From: Paenibacillus odorifer | GTDB lineage: Bacteria > Bacillota > Bacilli > Paenibacillales > Paenibacillaceae | Assembly: GCF_000758725.1 (NCBI RefSeq) | Contig: NZ_CP009428.1 | Coordinates: 3,410,001 to 3,474,000 of the forward strand | Length of the DNA: 64,000 nt | Direction: 5' to 3' | Shown here: piece by piece, positions 34,148-44,901 of the stretch | Layout of the letters: each line of letters starts with the position of its first letter | Position numbering within the stretch: position 1 is the stretch's first letter | The notes under the pieces: generated by a model | Database searches by the model: none | Told to the model about the DNA's origin: nothing | Seen by the model: the letters and a program-made list of their open reading frames with translations, nothing else | Position numbers and translations under genes: made by a program

Positions 34148-37100
34148 ATGAGGAAAAAAGTAAGCGTGTTTCTGGCATTAACTATGTTTGTGACTATCTT
34201 TTTTTCAAATCCGATCAAGACTAATGCGGCAACCCCCGAAGCGCCTGCAGGATGGAGAGACTTACTAGATTACCAAATATTCAGTAATATATCCGATGGC
34301 TGGGCAGGAGATAGCGGGTTTGGATTGGAGACGGAGAACAGCAAGCTGCCCATAGATTCTACAGCAATGTACAATGGATTGCCTTCATTATTGTTGAATG
34401 CGAAGACGCCTACCAGTCCTTCCTGGTACAACGCTTTAATTACGGTTGCCGGCTGGAAAGCGTATGACTTTACCTCTTATCATCCAAATGGATTCCTTGA
34501 GTTTAATATCAAAGGAAATGCGGGTGGAGAGTCCTTTTTACTGGGCTTCAAAGACCGGGTATTCGAAAGAGCTGCCGGCAATGAAATTACCACTACAGTA
34601 AACATTAACAACTACGTCAGCATTACTACAGGTTGGACCCATGTGAAGATCCCGTTAAAGGATCTAATTCAGGTCTCCCAAGGAATTGATGTATCTTCCA
34701 TAGATGCATTATCCATCAAGAATAATGGTTTTCAACCTTTAAAAGTCTGGCTTAATGACATTAGGGTTACGTCTCCCGATAAGGAAAAAGAGTACGCACC
34801 CATCAAGGTCAATCAATTAGGTTATCCCGTAGATGGAGTAAAGCAAGCGCTCGTAACCGGTTTTGAGGATGTGCTCACGGTCGATGCAGGTACTCCGTTT
34901 AACGTTATTAACGCCACAAATAATTCCACAGCTTACTCCGGAACGCTTGTACTCACCAAGAATTATGATGCTATTGACAGCGGGGAGCGTATTTTTACCG
35001 CCGATTTCACAAATTTAACGATTCCGGGAAAATATTATGTTTCAGTTCAGGGTCTTCAGAATTCGCCCAAGTTCACTATCAGCGAAGCTAACGAAATCTA
35101 TGAACCCTTTTTAAATGACGTAACGAGATACTTCTATTACCAGAGAACCGGGATTAATATTACCAGCCCATACACTCAAAATTATCAAAGAACAGATTTT
35201 ACTCCTGACACCGCAGTGCCTTTAATGTCCAATCCTTCCATCAAAAAAGATGTTTCCAAGGGATGGTACGATGCGGGCGATAAAGGCAAGTACGTTAACG
35301 CAGGAGCCAAAGCCTTGTCGGATCTCTTCTGGGCCTATGAAATGATGCCGGAGAAATTTACGGACAATCAATTTAATATTCCTGAGAGCGGAAACGGCAT
35401 TCCCGACATCCTGGATGAGGCAAGATGGGAACTTGAATGGATGCTCAAAATGCAGGATGCTGCAACTGGCGGTTTCTATGCTCGAGTGACCTTTCAGGAT
35501 GACGACAATATGGTAGACAGAGAAATTATCGATAAGGATACGGTAAGCTCGCGTACTGATATCAAAACGACCGCCGATACAGCTACCGCAGCCGGTGTAT
35601 TGGCACATGCCTACTTAATGTATCAGAATATTGATCCGGCTTTTGCCCAAAGTTGCTTGGATGCGGCAATAGACGCATGGGGGTACCTGGAAGCACATCC
35701 GGAAAATATTCGGACGCCTAACACGGGCAGATGGCCTTACGATGTGACGGATGACGCTTCGAATCGTCTGTGGGCTGCAGGCTCCCTGTACCGATCAACC
35801 GGCGATGCCGAATACAACGATTATTTCCTGGCGAATTACACTGATATGGGAATATTTTTTGAGGATACCCTTGATTTCGCCAGTGGTTGGGCAAACACCT
35901 GGAATACAGGCTTCTTCAGCTATCTGAAAGCCGCTAATCCGGACTCTGGAGTCTTAAGCTGGTATTCGGATAAATTCCAGCAATGGTTCAATGATAAAGT
36001 GAGCAGATACAACGACAGCCCTTGGAAAAGCATCATAAAAGATGGTAACTACTATTGGGGAATCACCATGCAGGTTGCGGACACACCGATGGAAATGATC
36101 ATCGGTACGAAATTGCTGGGAACTTTTGAGAGCAACCGCGCTATCATTAATGAGATTAACAATAGCCAGTTAGACTGGATTCTGGGGCAGAACCCGGTAG
36201 GCGTATCTTTTGTATCAGGTTACGGCGATAACAGCGTGAAATATCCGTTCAGCATCATGTATAGAACGGATGGTTTACCTGGTGTACCTAAGGGATATCT
36301 GGTCGGAGGACCGAATAAATACTCCAATGACATAACTGTAGGAAACCAGATATCAAGATTTGCAGCCAAGAACTATACCGATAACTTCCAAGAATGGACT
36401 ACAAATGAACATACCGTTTATTGGAATTCAGGGTTGGTATTCATTGCCGCATTCGCAACCGGAAATAGCACCAATTCGACCATTAATCCAACGACTGCTG
36501 CCTTTGATAAGAAAACCGCAAATCAAGCTGATATTCCGGTGACCCTAACGTTGAACGGCAACACGCTCACCGACATTAAGAACGGTACGACATCTCTGGT
36601 TGTGGACACGGACTATACCGTTTCGGGTAACACGGTCACTCTACACAAGAGCTATCTCGCGCAGCAGCCAATCGGCACGGTCAACCTCACTTTCCAGTTT
36701 AACGCCGGTTCATCTGCTACGCTATCCGTTGCTGTGAACGATTCGTCGGTTATTAACTCGACGATCAGTCCGACGACCGCTACCTTTGACAAGCAAACCG
36801 CGAATCAGACCGACATTCCGGTGACCTTGACGCTGAACGATAACACACTCATCGGCATTAATAATGGCACGACTGCCCTAGTTGCTGGTACGGACTACAC
36901 CGTATCAGGCACGACAGTGACGATCCAGAAGGCTTATCTGGCTGCCCAACCGGTGGGAACAACGACACTGACTTTCAACTTTAGCACAGGAGCAAGTGCG
37001 AATCTTGCGGTCTCCGTGGTCGATACCTCCTCTACCGGAAGTGGTTCTATCACAGTGCAGCAGTACAATTCTCCTGTTACGGCAACGAGCAATTCGTTAA

Positions 37101-37493
37101 ACCCACGGATAAAGCTGAAGAACACCGGTACCACTGCCATCAATCTGTCCGACGTGAAGCTTCATTATTATTACACGATCGATGGGGAGAAGGATCAGAA
37201 TTTCTGGTGCGATTGGTCCACTGTCGGCAGTAGCAACGTAACTGGCGTCTTCGTCAAGTTGCCGGCTCCTTTGACAGGAGCTGATCATTATCTGGAAATC
37301 GGCTTTACGAGCTGGAAGTTTGGCTGCTGGAGACAGCATTGAGCTTCAGATCCGCATGAACAAGACCGATTGGACGAACTACACGCAGACGGGCGATTAC
37401 TCCTTCGATTCGACCGATTCGACTTACACCGATTGGAGTCATACAACTGGCTATGTCGCAGGCGCTCTTCAGTGGGGAACAGAACCTCAATAA
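34148..37493 (+). CDS. secreted GH9 cellulase with X2-X2-CBM3, frameshifted in CBM3
   Basis: The start is ATG 34148 after AGGAGG. Order: signal peptide (1-29, ending near TNAA), galactose-binding-like CBM (about 30-215), Ig-like CelD_N (220-315), GH9 catalytic domain (320-775; Asp375 and Asp378 in WYDAGDKGKY, acid Glu754 in TNEHTVYWNSG), two CBM_X2 repeats (about 776-960; TINPTTAAFDKKTANQ and STISPTTATFDKQTANQ), and CBM3 (from 965). The frame stops at 37342; removing one T (37313) gives SGSLAAGDSIELQIRMNKTD and continues to 37493, completing CBM3 (about 1,114 residues). Acts outside the cell on cellulose or a related glucan. Confidence 0.83.
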
Positions 37494-37536
37494 GTAACGT
37501 CACAATTGCCATTACGGCTCAATAGCGAAAACCTGA

Positions 37537-37572
37537 ACTCCCCATTACCGCCTAAACAACGGTGTGGGGAGT
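37537..37572 (+). terminator. hairpin after the GH9 gene
   Basis: ACTCCCCA (37537-37544) pairs with TGGGGAGT (37565-37572); an inner CCG / CGG extends it. No T-run follows, so it is more likely an mRNA-processing or protective stem than a full terminator. Confidence 0.45.
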
Positions 37573-37605
37573 GTGTAAGACAGTGAAAGGAGTGCAACAA
37601 CTCTA

Positions 37606-38574
37606 TTGAAAGCTATGCCACTTCCTACAAATAGGAAACCGATACGTACTGTACGTAATTTTTCCATCGTGAAGAATCTTCGTACTTACTGGATGTTCTA
37701 CGCAATGATGCTGCCGGGAATCGTTCTGCTTGTAATAAATAACTACATCCCTTTGTTCGGGATCGTAATTGCCTTTAAAACAATTAACTACCAGGACGGT
37801 ATCCTTGGAAGCCCCTGGACAGGGATGAAAAATTTCGAATACCTGTTTGCCTCGAAGGATTCGTACATCATCATTCGCAACACATTGCTTTATAACTCGC
37901 TGTTTATTGTATTGAACATGGCGCTTCCACTGGGGTTCGCCTTGATGCTTAACGAGATGAAGAACCGCTTCCTCTCGAAGCTACACCAAACGATCATGTT
38001 CCTGCCATACTTCCTGTCGATGATCGTCATCTCGTACTTAGTGTATGGGTTCATGAGCGACGAACGAGGATACTTCAACGGCACATTGCTGCCGGCGCTT
38101 GGTCTTGATTCCGTACGCTGGTACTTCACGAAAGAAGTGTGGCCGATCGTCTTGCCGATCATTAACACGTGGAAAAACATGGGGTACTACACGGTTGTGT
38201 ACATGGCAGCAATCATTGGTATCGACGAGGAGTACTACGAAGCCGCGACGATAGACGGGGCGAACAAGTGGCAACAGATCAAGAAAATCACGATTCCCTT
38301 GATCATGCCTGTCCTCACGATTATGACTTTGCTGCAGGTTGGCCGGATCTTCAATGCTGACTTTGGCCTATTCTTCCAAGTGCCGCGTGAATCGGGGGCA
38401 TTGTTCCCTGTGACAAACGTTATCGATACCTATGTCTACCGCACCTTCCTGACCGTTGGGGATATCGGACTTTCCTCAGCAGCAGGCCTGTTCCAATCAG
38501 TAGTTGGTTTCATCTTGGTTTTTGTATCTAATTGGGTCGTTCGCCGCTTTAACCGCGAGAACGCGCTGTTCTAA
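37606..38574 (+). CDS. sugar ABC transporter permease (LplB-like)
   Basis: The protein of up to 322 residues has six helices and the coupling motif EAATIDGANKWQQIKKITIPLI. TTG 37606 is the first start after AAGGAGTG; ATG 37615 is an alternative. Pairs with the permease at 38588 for oligosaccharide import, probably cello-oligosaccharides released by the GH9 enzyme; the substrate is inferred from neighbours. Confidence 0.82.
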   Translation: MKAMPLPTNRKPIRTVRNFSIVKNLRTYWMFYAMMLPGIVLLVINNYIPLFGIVIAFKTINYQDGILGSPWTGMKNFEYLFASKDSYIIIRNTLLYNSLFIVLNMALPLGFALMLNEMKNRFLSKLHQTIMFLPYFLSMIVISYLVYGFMSDERGYFNGTLLPALGLDSVRWYFTKEVWPIVLPIINTWKNMGYYTVVYMAAIIGIDEEYYEAATIDGANKWQQIKKITIPLIMPVLTIMTLLQVGRIFNADFGLFFQVPRESGALFPVTNVIDTYVYRTFLTVGDIGLSSAAGLFQSVVGFILVFVSNWVVRRFNRENALF

Positions 38575-38587
38575 GAGAGGAGCCCTT

Positions 38588-39523
38588 ATGACCAATACAA
38601 AGAGTAAATCCTTATCTGGGTCCAATCCAAAGAATCAGCTGTCGGGATGGGCGTCAACCCTCATCAACATCTTCTTCGTCATCTATTCGGCGCTCTGTAT
38701 CCTACCGCTTTTGCTGATTCTTTCGGTATCGTTCTCCGATGAGCAGTCCGTTATGACACACGGATATCGATTTATGCCCGAAAATTTCAATCTGGCAGCC
38801 TATCGATTCCTAATGAAAGATATCAGTCAAATCGTTCATTCCTATGGAATCTCACTAACTGTCACGGTGATCGGCACGATACTAAGCGTCATCATAATAG
38901 CACTGTATGCGTACCCCATTTCCCGGAATAATTTTCCACAGGCTAAGTATTTTACATTTTTTGTTTTTCTAACGATGCTGATTTCCGGCGGTTTAGTCCC
39001 TTGGTACTTGGTTTACGTACAGATGCTGGAATTAAAAGATACACTTTGGGCACTGATCATGCCGCTGATCATGTCCGCATTCTGGGTACTGATCATGCGC
39101 ACTTTCTTTAAGGAGACCGTACCTGAAGCTGTGCTGGAGTCAGCCAAAATAGATGGGGCAGGGGAGCTACGGATATTTATCCGAATTGTATTGCCCTTAT
39201 CTCTGCCGGTTCTGGCAACCGTAGCACTGTTCCAAACACTGACATACTGGAACGACTGGTTCCTAAGCTTAATGTTTATTACAGACAACCACAATATATC
39301 CGTGCAGTACTTTCTTTACAAGATGATGGTCAACATCCAGTACTTATCCAGTAACCCGAACGCGATGGCTGAAATTACCCGAGCTGGCGGAATGATTAAC
39401 TTCCCAAGTGAAACCGTGCGTATGGCGATGGTGGTTGTAGGTGTTGGACCTATTGTATTTGCTTACCCGTTCTTCCAGAAATACTTTATTAGAGGACTGA
39501 CAGTAGGCTCCGTTAAAGGCTAA
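38588..39523 (+). CDS. sugar ABC transporter permease (YtcP-like)
   Basis: The 311-residue permease has the coupling loop ESAKIDGAGELRIFIRIVLPLS and the usual end KYFIRGLTVGSVKG. ATG 38588 follows GAGAGGAG; the open frame from 38504 overlaps the previous gene. No ATPase gene follows. Confidence 0.83.
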   Translation: MTNTKSKSLSGSNPKNQLSGWASTLINIFFVIYSALCILPLLLILSVSFSDEQSVMTHGYRFMPENFNLAAYRFLMKDISQIVHSYGISLTVTVIGTILSVIIIALYAYPISRNNFPQAKYFTFFVFLTMLISGGLVPWYLVYVQMLELKDTLWALIMPLIMSAFWVLIMRTFFKETVPEAVLESAKIDGAGELRIFIRIVLPLSLPVLATVALFQTLTYWNDWFLSLMFITDNHNISVQYFLYKMMVNIQYLSSNPNAMAEITRAGGMINFPSETVRMAMVVVGVGPIVFAYPFFQKYFIRGLTVGSVKG

Positions 39524-39607
39524 GATTGCTGATCACTTACGTGGGCACGGAAACGGCTAAAACCAGTATATGGTTTAGCATATCATTCTATTTTACGGGG
39601 GGATTAC

Positions 39608-41176
39608 TTGAAAATGAAGGATACGAAAAGCAAGGCTTCACTGCTTCTCACACTGATGCTTATCTCAGCAGTAGGCACTACGGCTTGCGGCAATTCAAAC
39701 AACTCGAACAACGCTACACCGGATAATGCCGGAAAAGAAAGCGCCACACCGAGCTCATCAGCGAATTCAACCACCGATAACACATCCAATGAGCCCTCGA
39801 AGCTGGAACCCTACAAACTAAAGCTGGTCTACGAAGGAGCTCCACAGGCGGACGAGGCTATCGTCGAGGAAGCGCTGAACAAGATCTTGACCGAAAAAAT
39901 CAACGCGACGGTAGATATCGCACCAATCGATTGGGGAGCATGGGATGATAAGACTAACCTCATCATCGCTTCTCGAGAGCCCGTAGACATTCTATTTACA
40001 GCCTCATGGAACGGGTATGCAAAGAACGTTGCCAAAGGTGCTTACTTAGATCTCGGTCCCTTGCTCGATCAGTATGGCCAGGGCATTAAGGATAGCTTGG
40101 ATCCAGCTTTTCTCGATGGCTCCAAAATCGGCGGCAAAAATTATGCAGTTCCTACTAATAAAGAATTGGCATCGTCAGGGGGCATTGTGTACCGGAAGGA
40201 CATTGCCGATGAACTCGGCATCGACATGAGTAAAGTGCAAAAAATCGAAGATTTAGATGCCGTTTATAAGATCGTTAAAGAGAAGAAGCCAACCATGTAT
40301 CCGCTGTATACAACGGGTGGCACGTTCGCCTCTCACTCTTTTGTGGAATTGGATTTTTTAGGTGATACGACGATACCTGGCGCTATCGATAAGAATGGCA
40401 CGGAGGCGACAGTCAAACCGGCCGAAGAGTATCCCCAATACTTAAATGCATTAAAAGTAACCCGTGATTTCTTCCAGAAGGGGTATCTAAACAAAGATGC
40501 GGCCACTTCCCAAACGTCATCCCTTGATGCTTATAAGACGGGCAACGTATTTTCCACTGTAGAGCCTCTCAAGCCAGGCAAAGCAGAGGAAATCGCATCC
40601 GCGACAGGACTTGATGGCAAGCTTGCACAAATTACTTTGACAGGTAAAACGGTCGCCACATCGGAGACTACCGGTGCCATGTTAGCCATCTCATCAACGT
40701 CCAAGAACCCGGAACGCGCCATGATGCTGATTAACCTGCTTCATACAGATCAAGAGATTATTAATCTGCTTAACTTCGGTATTGAAGGTACACATTTCAC
40801 ACTTAATGGTAATGTTATGACGCAGACGGAGAAGTCTGGACAGTACGCACCGGGCGTCGCTTGGGAGCTGGGAAATCAGTTCCTCAACTATGTCTGGAGC
40901 TCGGAAGCTCCGGACAAGTGGGAGCAGTTCAAAAAGTTCAACGAAGGGGCCAAATCGTCACCAGCGCTGGGCTTCACCTTTGACAGTGAGCCAGTCAAAT
41001 CAGAAGTTGGAGCACTAGCAAACGTCCTAAGAGAATATCAGAAGATGCTTGAGACCGGCTCGGTTGATCTGGACAAAGAATTACCGAAATTTATCGCCGC
41101 CCAAAAATCGGCCGGCCTAGATAAAGTCATTGCTGAAAAGCAGAAACAGCTTGATGAATTCCTTGCCAGTAGGTAA
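39608..41176 (+). CDS. extracellular sugar-binding lipoprotein (family 1)
   Basis: The 522-residue protein has a lipoprotein signal (KMKDTKSKASLLLTLMLIS, Cys in TTACGNSN), an Asn/Ser/Thr linker, and a binding fold rich in Asp and Trp. A DUF3502-like C-terminal end (ALGFTFDSEPVKSEVGALANV) is typical of partners of LplB/YtcP permeases. TTG 39608 or ATG 39614 after GGGGGG. It is the direct partner of the two preceding permeases; a stem (GCTAAAACCA / TGGTTTAGC, 39556-39579) upstream may set its higher mRNA level. Confidence 0.82.
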   Translation: MKMKDTKSKASLLLTLMLISAVGTTACGNSNNSNNATPDNAGKESATPSSSANSTTDNTSNEPSKLEPYKLKLVYEGAPQADEAIVEEALNKILTEKINATVDIAPIDWGAWDDKTNLIIASREPVDILFTASWNGYAKNVAKGAYLDLGPLLDQYGQGIKDSLDPAFLDGSKIGGKNYAVPTNKELASSGGIVYRKDIADELGIDMSKVQKIEDLDAVYKIVKEKKPTMYPLYTTGGTFASHSFVELDFLGDTTIPGAIDKNGTEATVKPAEEYPQYLNALKVTRDFFQKGYLNKDAATSQTSSLDAYKTGNVFSTVEPLKPGKAEEIASATGLDGKLAQITLTGKTVATSETTGAMLAISSTSKNPERAMMLINLLHTDQEIINLLNFGIEGTHFTLNGNVMTQTEKSGQYAPGVAWELGNQFLNYVWSSEAPDKWEQFKKFNEGAKSSPALGFTFDSEPVKSEVGALANVLREYQKMLETGSVDLDKELPKFIAAQKSAGLDKVIAEKQKQLDEFLASR

Positions 41177-41194
41177 TATGCGTTCATAGCGAAC

Positions 41195-41241
41195 AAAGGA
41201 CCTGCTTATTGTTCTTATACTGAACAATAAGCAGGTCCTTT
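41195..41241. terminator. bidirectional terminator between convergent genes
   Basis: AAAGGACCTGCTTATTGTTC pairs perfectly with GAACAATAAGCAGGTCCTTT around a 7-base loop. It separates the sugar operon from the convergent ABC exporter genes. Confidence 0.85.
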
Positions 41242-41270
41242 CGCTATATAATTCACAGTTCAACTAGGAT

Positions 41271-43031
41271 TTAAGAGGCTTGATCAAATTGGCTATTATA
41301 AAGCTCCGCATAGAAACCATTTTTGGCAAGTAGTTCTTCGTGGCTGCCGCTTTCCAGAATATCGCCTTCCTTCAGAACCAGAATCACATCGGCGTTCTTA
41401 ATGGTTGAGAGTCTATGCGCAATAACAAAGGAGGTTCTTCCTTCCATAAGCTTATCCATTGCCTGCTGAATCAAGAGCTCTGTTCTTGTATCGACTGAGC
41501 TTGTAGCTTCATCGAGGATGAGCATTGGAGCATTCTTGAGCATCGCGCGGGCGATGGTAAGCTGTTGCTTTTGGCCGGTGGATAAATTAACCTTGTCATT
41601 TAGTATGGTATTGTAACCGGCACTTAAGGTCTGAATGAAATGATGCAAGCCTACCGACTTACAAGCATCTTCAACTTCTTTATCGGTTACACCTGTTTTG
41701 TTGTACACCAGATTTTCCCTGATAGTGCCCTCAAAAAGCCAGGTGTCCTGCAAGACCATACAGAATAGATCATGGATGTTTTCTCTTGTTAAGCTGCTGA
41801 TGGGGGTATCATCAATATAAATCTCTCCGCCCTTTAATTCATTAAACCGTATTAGAAGATTTATCAGTGTAGTTTTACCTGCGCCGGTAGGGCCGACTAT
41901 AGCAATTTTTTGCCCAGGCTTAATCTCTGCAGAAAAATCTTTAATCACAAGTTTATCTGAATTTTCATAAGCAAATTGCACATGTTCAAAATCCACTCTG
42001 CCCGTTGCAGTTTTAAGATGTCTTTCTTTATGACTTTCATTGTCCATTTCATCAGCATCGAGGAACTCGAAGACACGTTTGCTTGCCGCGGAAGCCGATT
42101 GCAGACTTTGTGCGGCTTGAGCAATCTGAGAGAGCGGTTGTGTAAAGTAACGGACATACAGTATAAAGGCTACAATGACCCCAAAGGATATCGTTCCGTT
42201 CATAGCAAGTACAGCACCAACGACACAAACGGCCACAAAACCTAGATTGCCTATAAACATCATAATCGGCATCATAAGACCGGAGAGGAACTGCGCTTTA
42301 AATGCACTATCTTTAAGATTCATATTCAGGGATTCAAATGTATTGCGCATTTGTGATTCACCATTGTAAGCTTTCACTACAGTATGTCCTGTATATACTT
42401 CCTCCACATGACCATTGATTTTCCCTAAGTATTCTTGCTGACTTTGAAAATACTTTTGGGATTTTTTCATAATTGCCGCTATGAGGCCAAAGCCAATGAT
42501 AGTTGCAACAACCGCCGTAATAGTCATGATCACATTTGTTTTGAACATCATGATGATGGATCCCGTAAAGAGGGCAAGGGCAGTTACCAGTGTGCCGACG
42601 CTTTGGTTTAAAGCTTGCCCGATCGTATCCACATCGTTGGTAACCCGGGACAGAATGTCACCGGTTGTAGAATTATTATAATAAGAAATTGGAAGTTTGT
42701 TCATTTTGCGTGAGAGATCGGCTCTTAAGTTTTTGGAGACCTTTTGCGTAACTGCGGACATAATTAATCCTTGTACCAAAGATAACACAGCGCTAAGGAT
42801 ATAGATAAATACAAGGAAAAGGCCGATAGAAGTTACTGCTTCCATATCAATTCCGGTGACGAGGCCCGCCGTGATCAAGTCTGTCATCTCCGAAAGCTTA
42901 TCCGGTCCAAGCAAAGTCAGAACCGTACCGATTGCTGCACTAATAATAGCTATAAGGACTACAGGGATATATTTTCTGCAATAGTGGAGAAGTTTGCTCC
43001 ACGTGTTGAGTTGCTCTTTGCTTTTGTTCAT
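41271..43031 (-). CDS. heterodimeric ABC exporter subunit, catalytic-site half
   Basis: The 586-residue half-transporter has an N-terminal six-helix domain (about 1-320) and an ATPase domain: Walker A GPTGAGKTT, Walker B MLILDEATSSVD with catalytic Glu, switch His in VIAHRLST. The signature is LSTGQKQQ, a departure from LSGGQ. It starts one base inside the stop of its partner (TAATG). With that partner it resembles BmrCD/LmrCD-type multidrug exporters, where one ATP site is degenerate. Confidence 0.85.
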   Translation of the reverse strand: MNKSKEQLNTWSKLLHYCRKYIPVVLIAIISAAIGTVLTLLGPDKLSEMTDLITAGLVTGIDMEAVTSIGLFLVFIYILSAVLSLVQGLIMSAVTQKVSKNLRADLSRKMNKLPISYYNNSTTGDILSRVTNDVDTIGQALNQSVGTLVTALALFTGSIIMMFKTNVIMTITAVVATIIGFGLIAAIMKKSQKYFQSQQEYLGKINGHVEEVYTGHTVVKAYNGESQMRNTFESLNMNLKDSAFKAQFLSGLMMPIMMFIGNLGFVAVCVVGAVLAMNGTISFGVIVAFILYVRYFTQPLSQIAQAAQSLQSASAASKRVFEFLDADEMDNESHKERHLKTATGRVDFEHVQFAYENSDKLVIKDFSAEIKPGQKIAIVGPTGAGKTTLINLLIRFNELKGGEIYIDDTPISSLTRENIHDLFCMVLQDTWLFEGTIRENLVYNKTGVTDKEVEDACKSVGLHHFIQTLSAGYNTILNDKVNLSTGQKQQLTIARAMLKNAPMLILDEATSSVDTRTELLIQQAMDKLMEGRTSFVIAHRLSTIKNADVILVLKEGDILESGSHEELLAKNGFYAELYNSQFDQAS

Positions 43032-44782
43032 TAAGCTAGCTCCTCCTTTGAAAGTTGTGAGTAAGCAATCTCTTGGTAGACATCACAGGTCTGCATCAAT
43101 TCATCATGTGTTCCCATGCCTGCCATTCGTCCGGCTTCCAGTACAATGATTTTATCTGCGTCTTTGATTGTACCGATCCGCTGCGCAACGATTAGTATCG
43201 TCGTACCGCTGGATTTCTTCTTCAATTCACTACGCAATTTGCGATCCGTCTTATAATCAAGTGCTGAGAAGGAATCGTCGAAGATCAATATTTCAGGACG
43301 ACGGGCAATGGCTCGGGCAATGGAAAGACGTTGCTTTTGACCGCCAGACAAGTTCGTACCGCCTTGAGAGACATGAGCCTCGTAGCTTCCTTCCATCTTT
43401 TCAACAAAATCTGAAGCTTGAGAGGTGTAAATGGCATCTACAACATCAGAGGACAGATCACTGCCATTGTCGCCGAAAGCAACATTAGAGCTCACCGTGC
43501 CGCCAAACAAAATCGCTTTCTGAGATACATATCCCATTTTATTGCGCAGTGCAGTTTGCTCATATTGGTTAACATTAATACCATCCACCAACACTTCACC
43601 TGCTGTAGCATCATAAAAGCGAGGGATCAGGTTCACTACGGTACTTTTTCCGCATCCGGTTGAACCGATGAAGGCCACAGTTTCTCCTTTTTTCACCGTA
43701 AAGCTGATATCCTCAATAACGTATTCTTCTGCATCCGGATATTTAAAGCTGACTTTTTTGAATTCGACTTCACCCAACCGATTTGTCTTAGAGGAAGTAA
43801 GTGATCCGTTCTCTAAGCTTGGCTTAGTATCCAGCACTTCATTGATTCTTTTAGCGGATACATGGGCACGAGGCATCAGGATAAAAATCATGATCAGCAT
43901 CATGAATGCCATAACCACCTGCATCGCATAGGATGAGAAGACAATCATATCTGAAAATAAGCCCATCTTCGCCGTACCATTGGCATTTTGAATCAAAATA
44001 GCACCAATCCAATATATTGCGAGACTTAAACCGCTCATAATGAGAGAAATACTTGGCATCATCATGGACAGTACATTGTTGGCAAATAAATTCGTTCGGG
44101 TAAGCTCGCTGTTGGCTACGCTAAATTTATCTTCCTGGTAACTTTCCGCATTATAAGCACGAATGACACGAAGGCCTGTAAGATTTTCTCTTGCAACACG
44201 ATTAAGATTATCAGTCAGTTGCTGCAATTTTTGGAATTTCGGAAGCACAAGCACGATCACTATGCTGACAATAAGAATCAATACCCCAATTGCGACACCG
44301 GTAGCAAGCGACCACTGCCAACTCTTGCCTGTAATTTTGAGCATTGCCCAAACGGCAAGGATGGGAGCCTTCACCAGCAGTTGCAGACCAATGACAATTA
44401 GCATTTGCACTTGTGTAATGTCATTCGTTGAACGGGTAATTAAACTAGCTGTAGAGAAGTTGTTGATTTCTTCCATAGAAAAAGACTGTACCTTATCAAA
44501 CAATTTGGAGCGTAATCTTGAAGAGAAGTTAGCGGCAATTTTAGCGGCGATCCCTGCCACTATGATTGATGTGGCTAAACTGCCGAGGGCACAGAGCAAC
44601 ATCCAGCCTCCGGCTGCAATGATTTCGCTCATTTCACTTCCTGGTATCTGTACAAGACGAGTAATCTCGCTCATATAACCGGGCAATTCCAGATCCAGCC
44701 ATACCTGTGTGACAATGAACAGGATGCTGATACCGATTAGGGTCCATTCCTTCGGTTTTAAGTACTTAAGTATAGTTACCAT
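43031..44782 (-). CDS. heterodimeric ABC exporter subunit, degenerate-site half
   Basis: The 583-residue half-transporter has a six-helix domain and ATPase with Walker A GSTGCGKST and an intact signature LSGGQKQR, but the catalytic Glu is replaced by Asp (ILIFDDSFSALD) and the switch His by Gln (IVAQRIGT). These are the hallmarks of the degenerate half in heterodimeric exporters. It is first of the exporter pair; the two-component system upstream on the same strand probably controls it, across a terminator at 44861-44895. Confidence 0.86.
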   Translation of the reverse strand: MVTILKYLKPKEWTLIGISILFIVTQVWLDLELPGYMSEITRLVQIPGSEMSEIIAAGGWMLLCALGSLATSIIVAGIAAKIAANFSSRLRSKLFDKVQSFSMEEINNFSTASLITRSTNDITQVQMLIVIGLQLLVKAPILAVWAMLKITGKSWQWSLATGVAIGVLILIVSIVIVLVLPKFQKLQQLTDNLNRVARENLTGLRVIRAYNAESYQEDKFSVANSELTRTNLFANNVLSMMMPSISLIMSGLSLAIYWIGAILIQNANGTAKMGLFSDMIVFSSYAMQVVMAFMMLIMIFILMPRAHVSAKRINEVLDTKPSLENGSLTSSKTNRLGEVEFKKVSFKYPDAEEYVIEDISFTVKKGETVAFIGSTGCGKSTVVNLIPRFYDATAGEVLVDGINVNQYEQTALRNKMGYVSQKAILFGGTVSSNVAFGDNGSDLSSDVVDAIYTSQASDFVEKMEGSYEAHVSQGGTNLSGGQKQRLSIARAIARRPEILIFDDSFSALDYKTDRKLRSELKKKSSGTTILIVAQRIGTIKDADKIIVLEAGRMAGMGTHDELMQTCDVYQEIAYSQLSKEELA

Positions 44783-44860
44783 ACATCTGACTCCTTTATG
44801 TGGCGTTGCTTAAATGATAACGAAAGAAGATAAACTGAAAGTTAACTTTTCTGAAAAATG

Positions 44861-44895
44861 AAAAAACCCTGAAAGAACGATGAGGTTCTCCAGGG
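44861..44895 (-). terminator. terminator between kinase gene and exporter genes
   Basis: Minus strand: CCCTGGAGAAC pairs with GTTCTTTCAGGG, followed by TTTTTT. It separates the two-component genes from the exporter, implying an exporter promoter in 44783-44860. Confidence 0.75.
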
Positions 44896-44901
44896 CTCGT
44901 A

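Noticed and set aside
36475..37020. Tandem DNA repeat in the GH9 gene
   Set aside because: It corresponds to two homologous CBM_X2 protein domains, normal in this enzyme class, not a mobile or structural DNA repeat.
44163..44678. 171-codon plus-strand frame inside the ABC exporter gene
   Set aside because: Antisense to a strongly supported half-transporter; composition (Thr/Ser/Arg-rich) fits a mirror frame of membrane helices.
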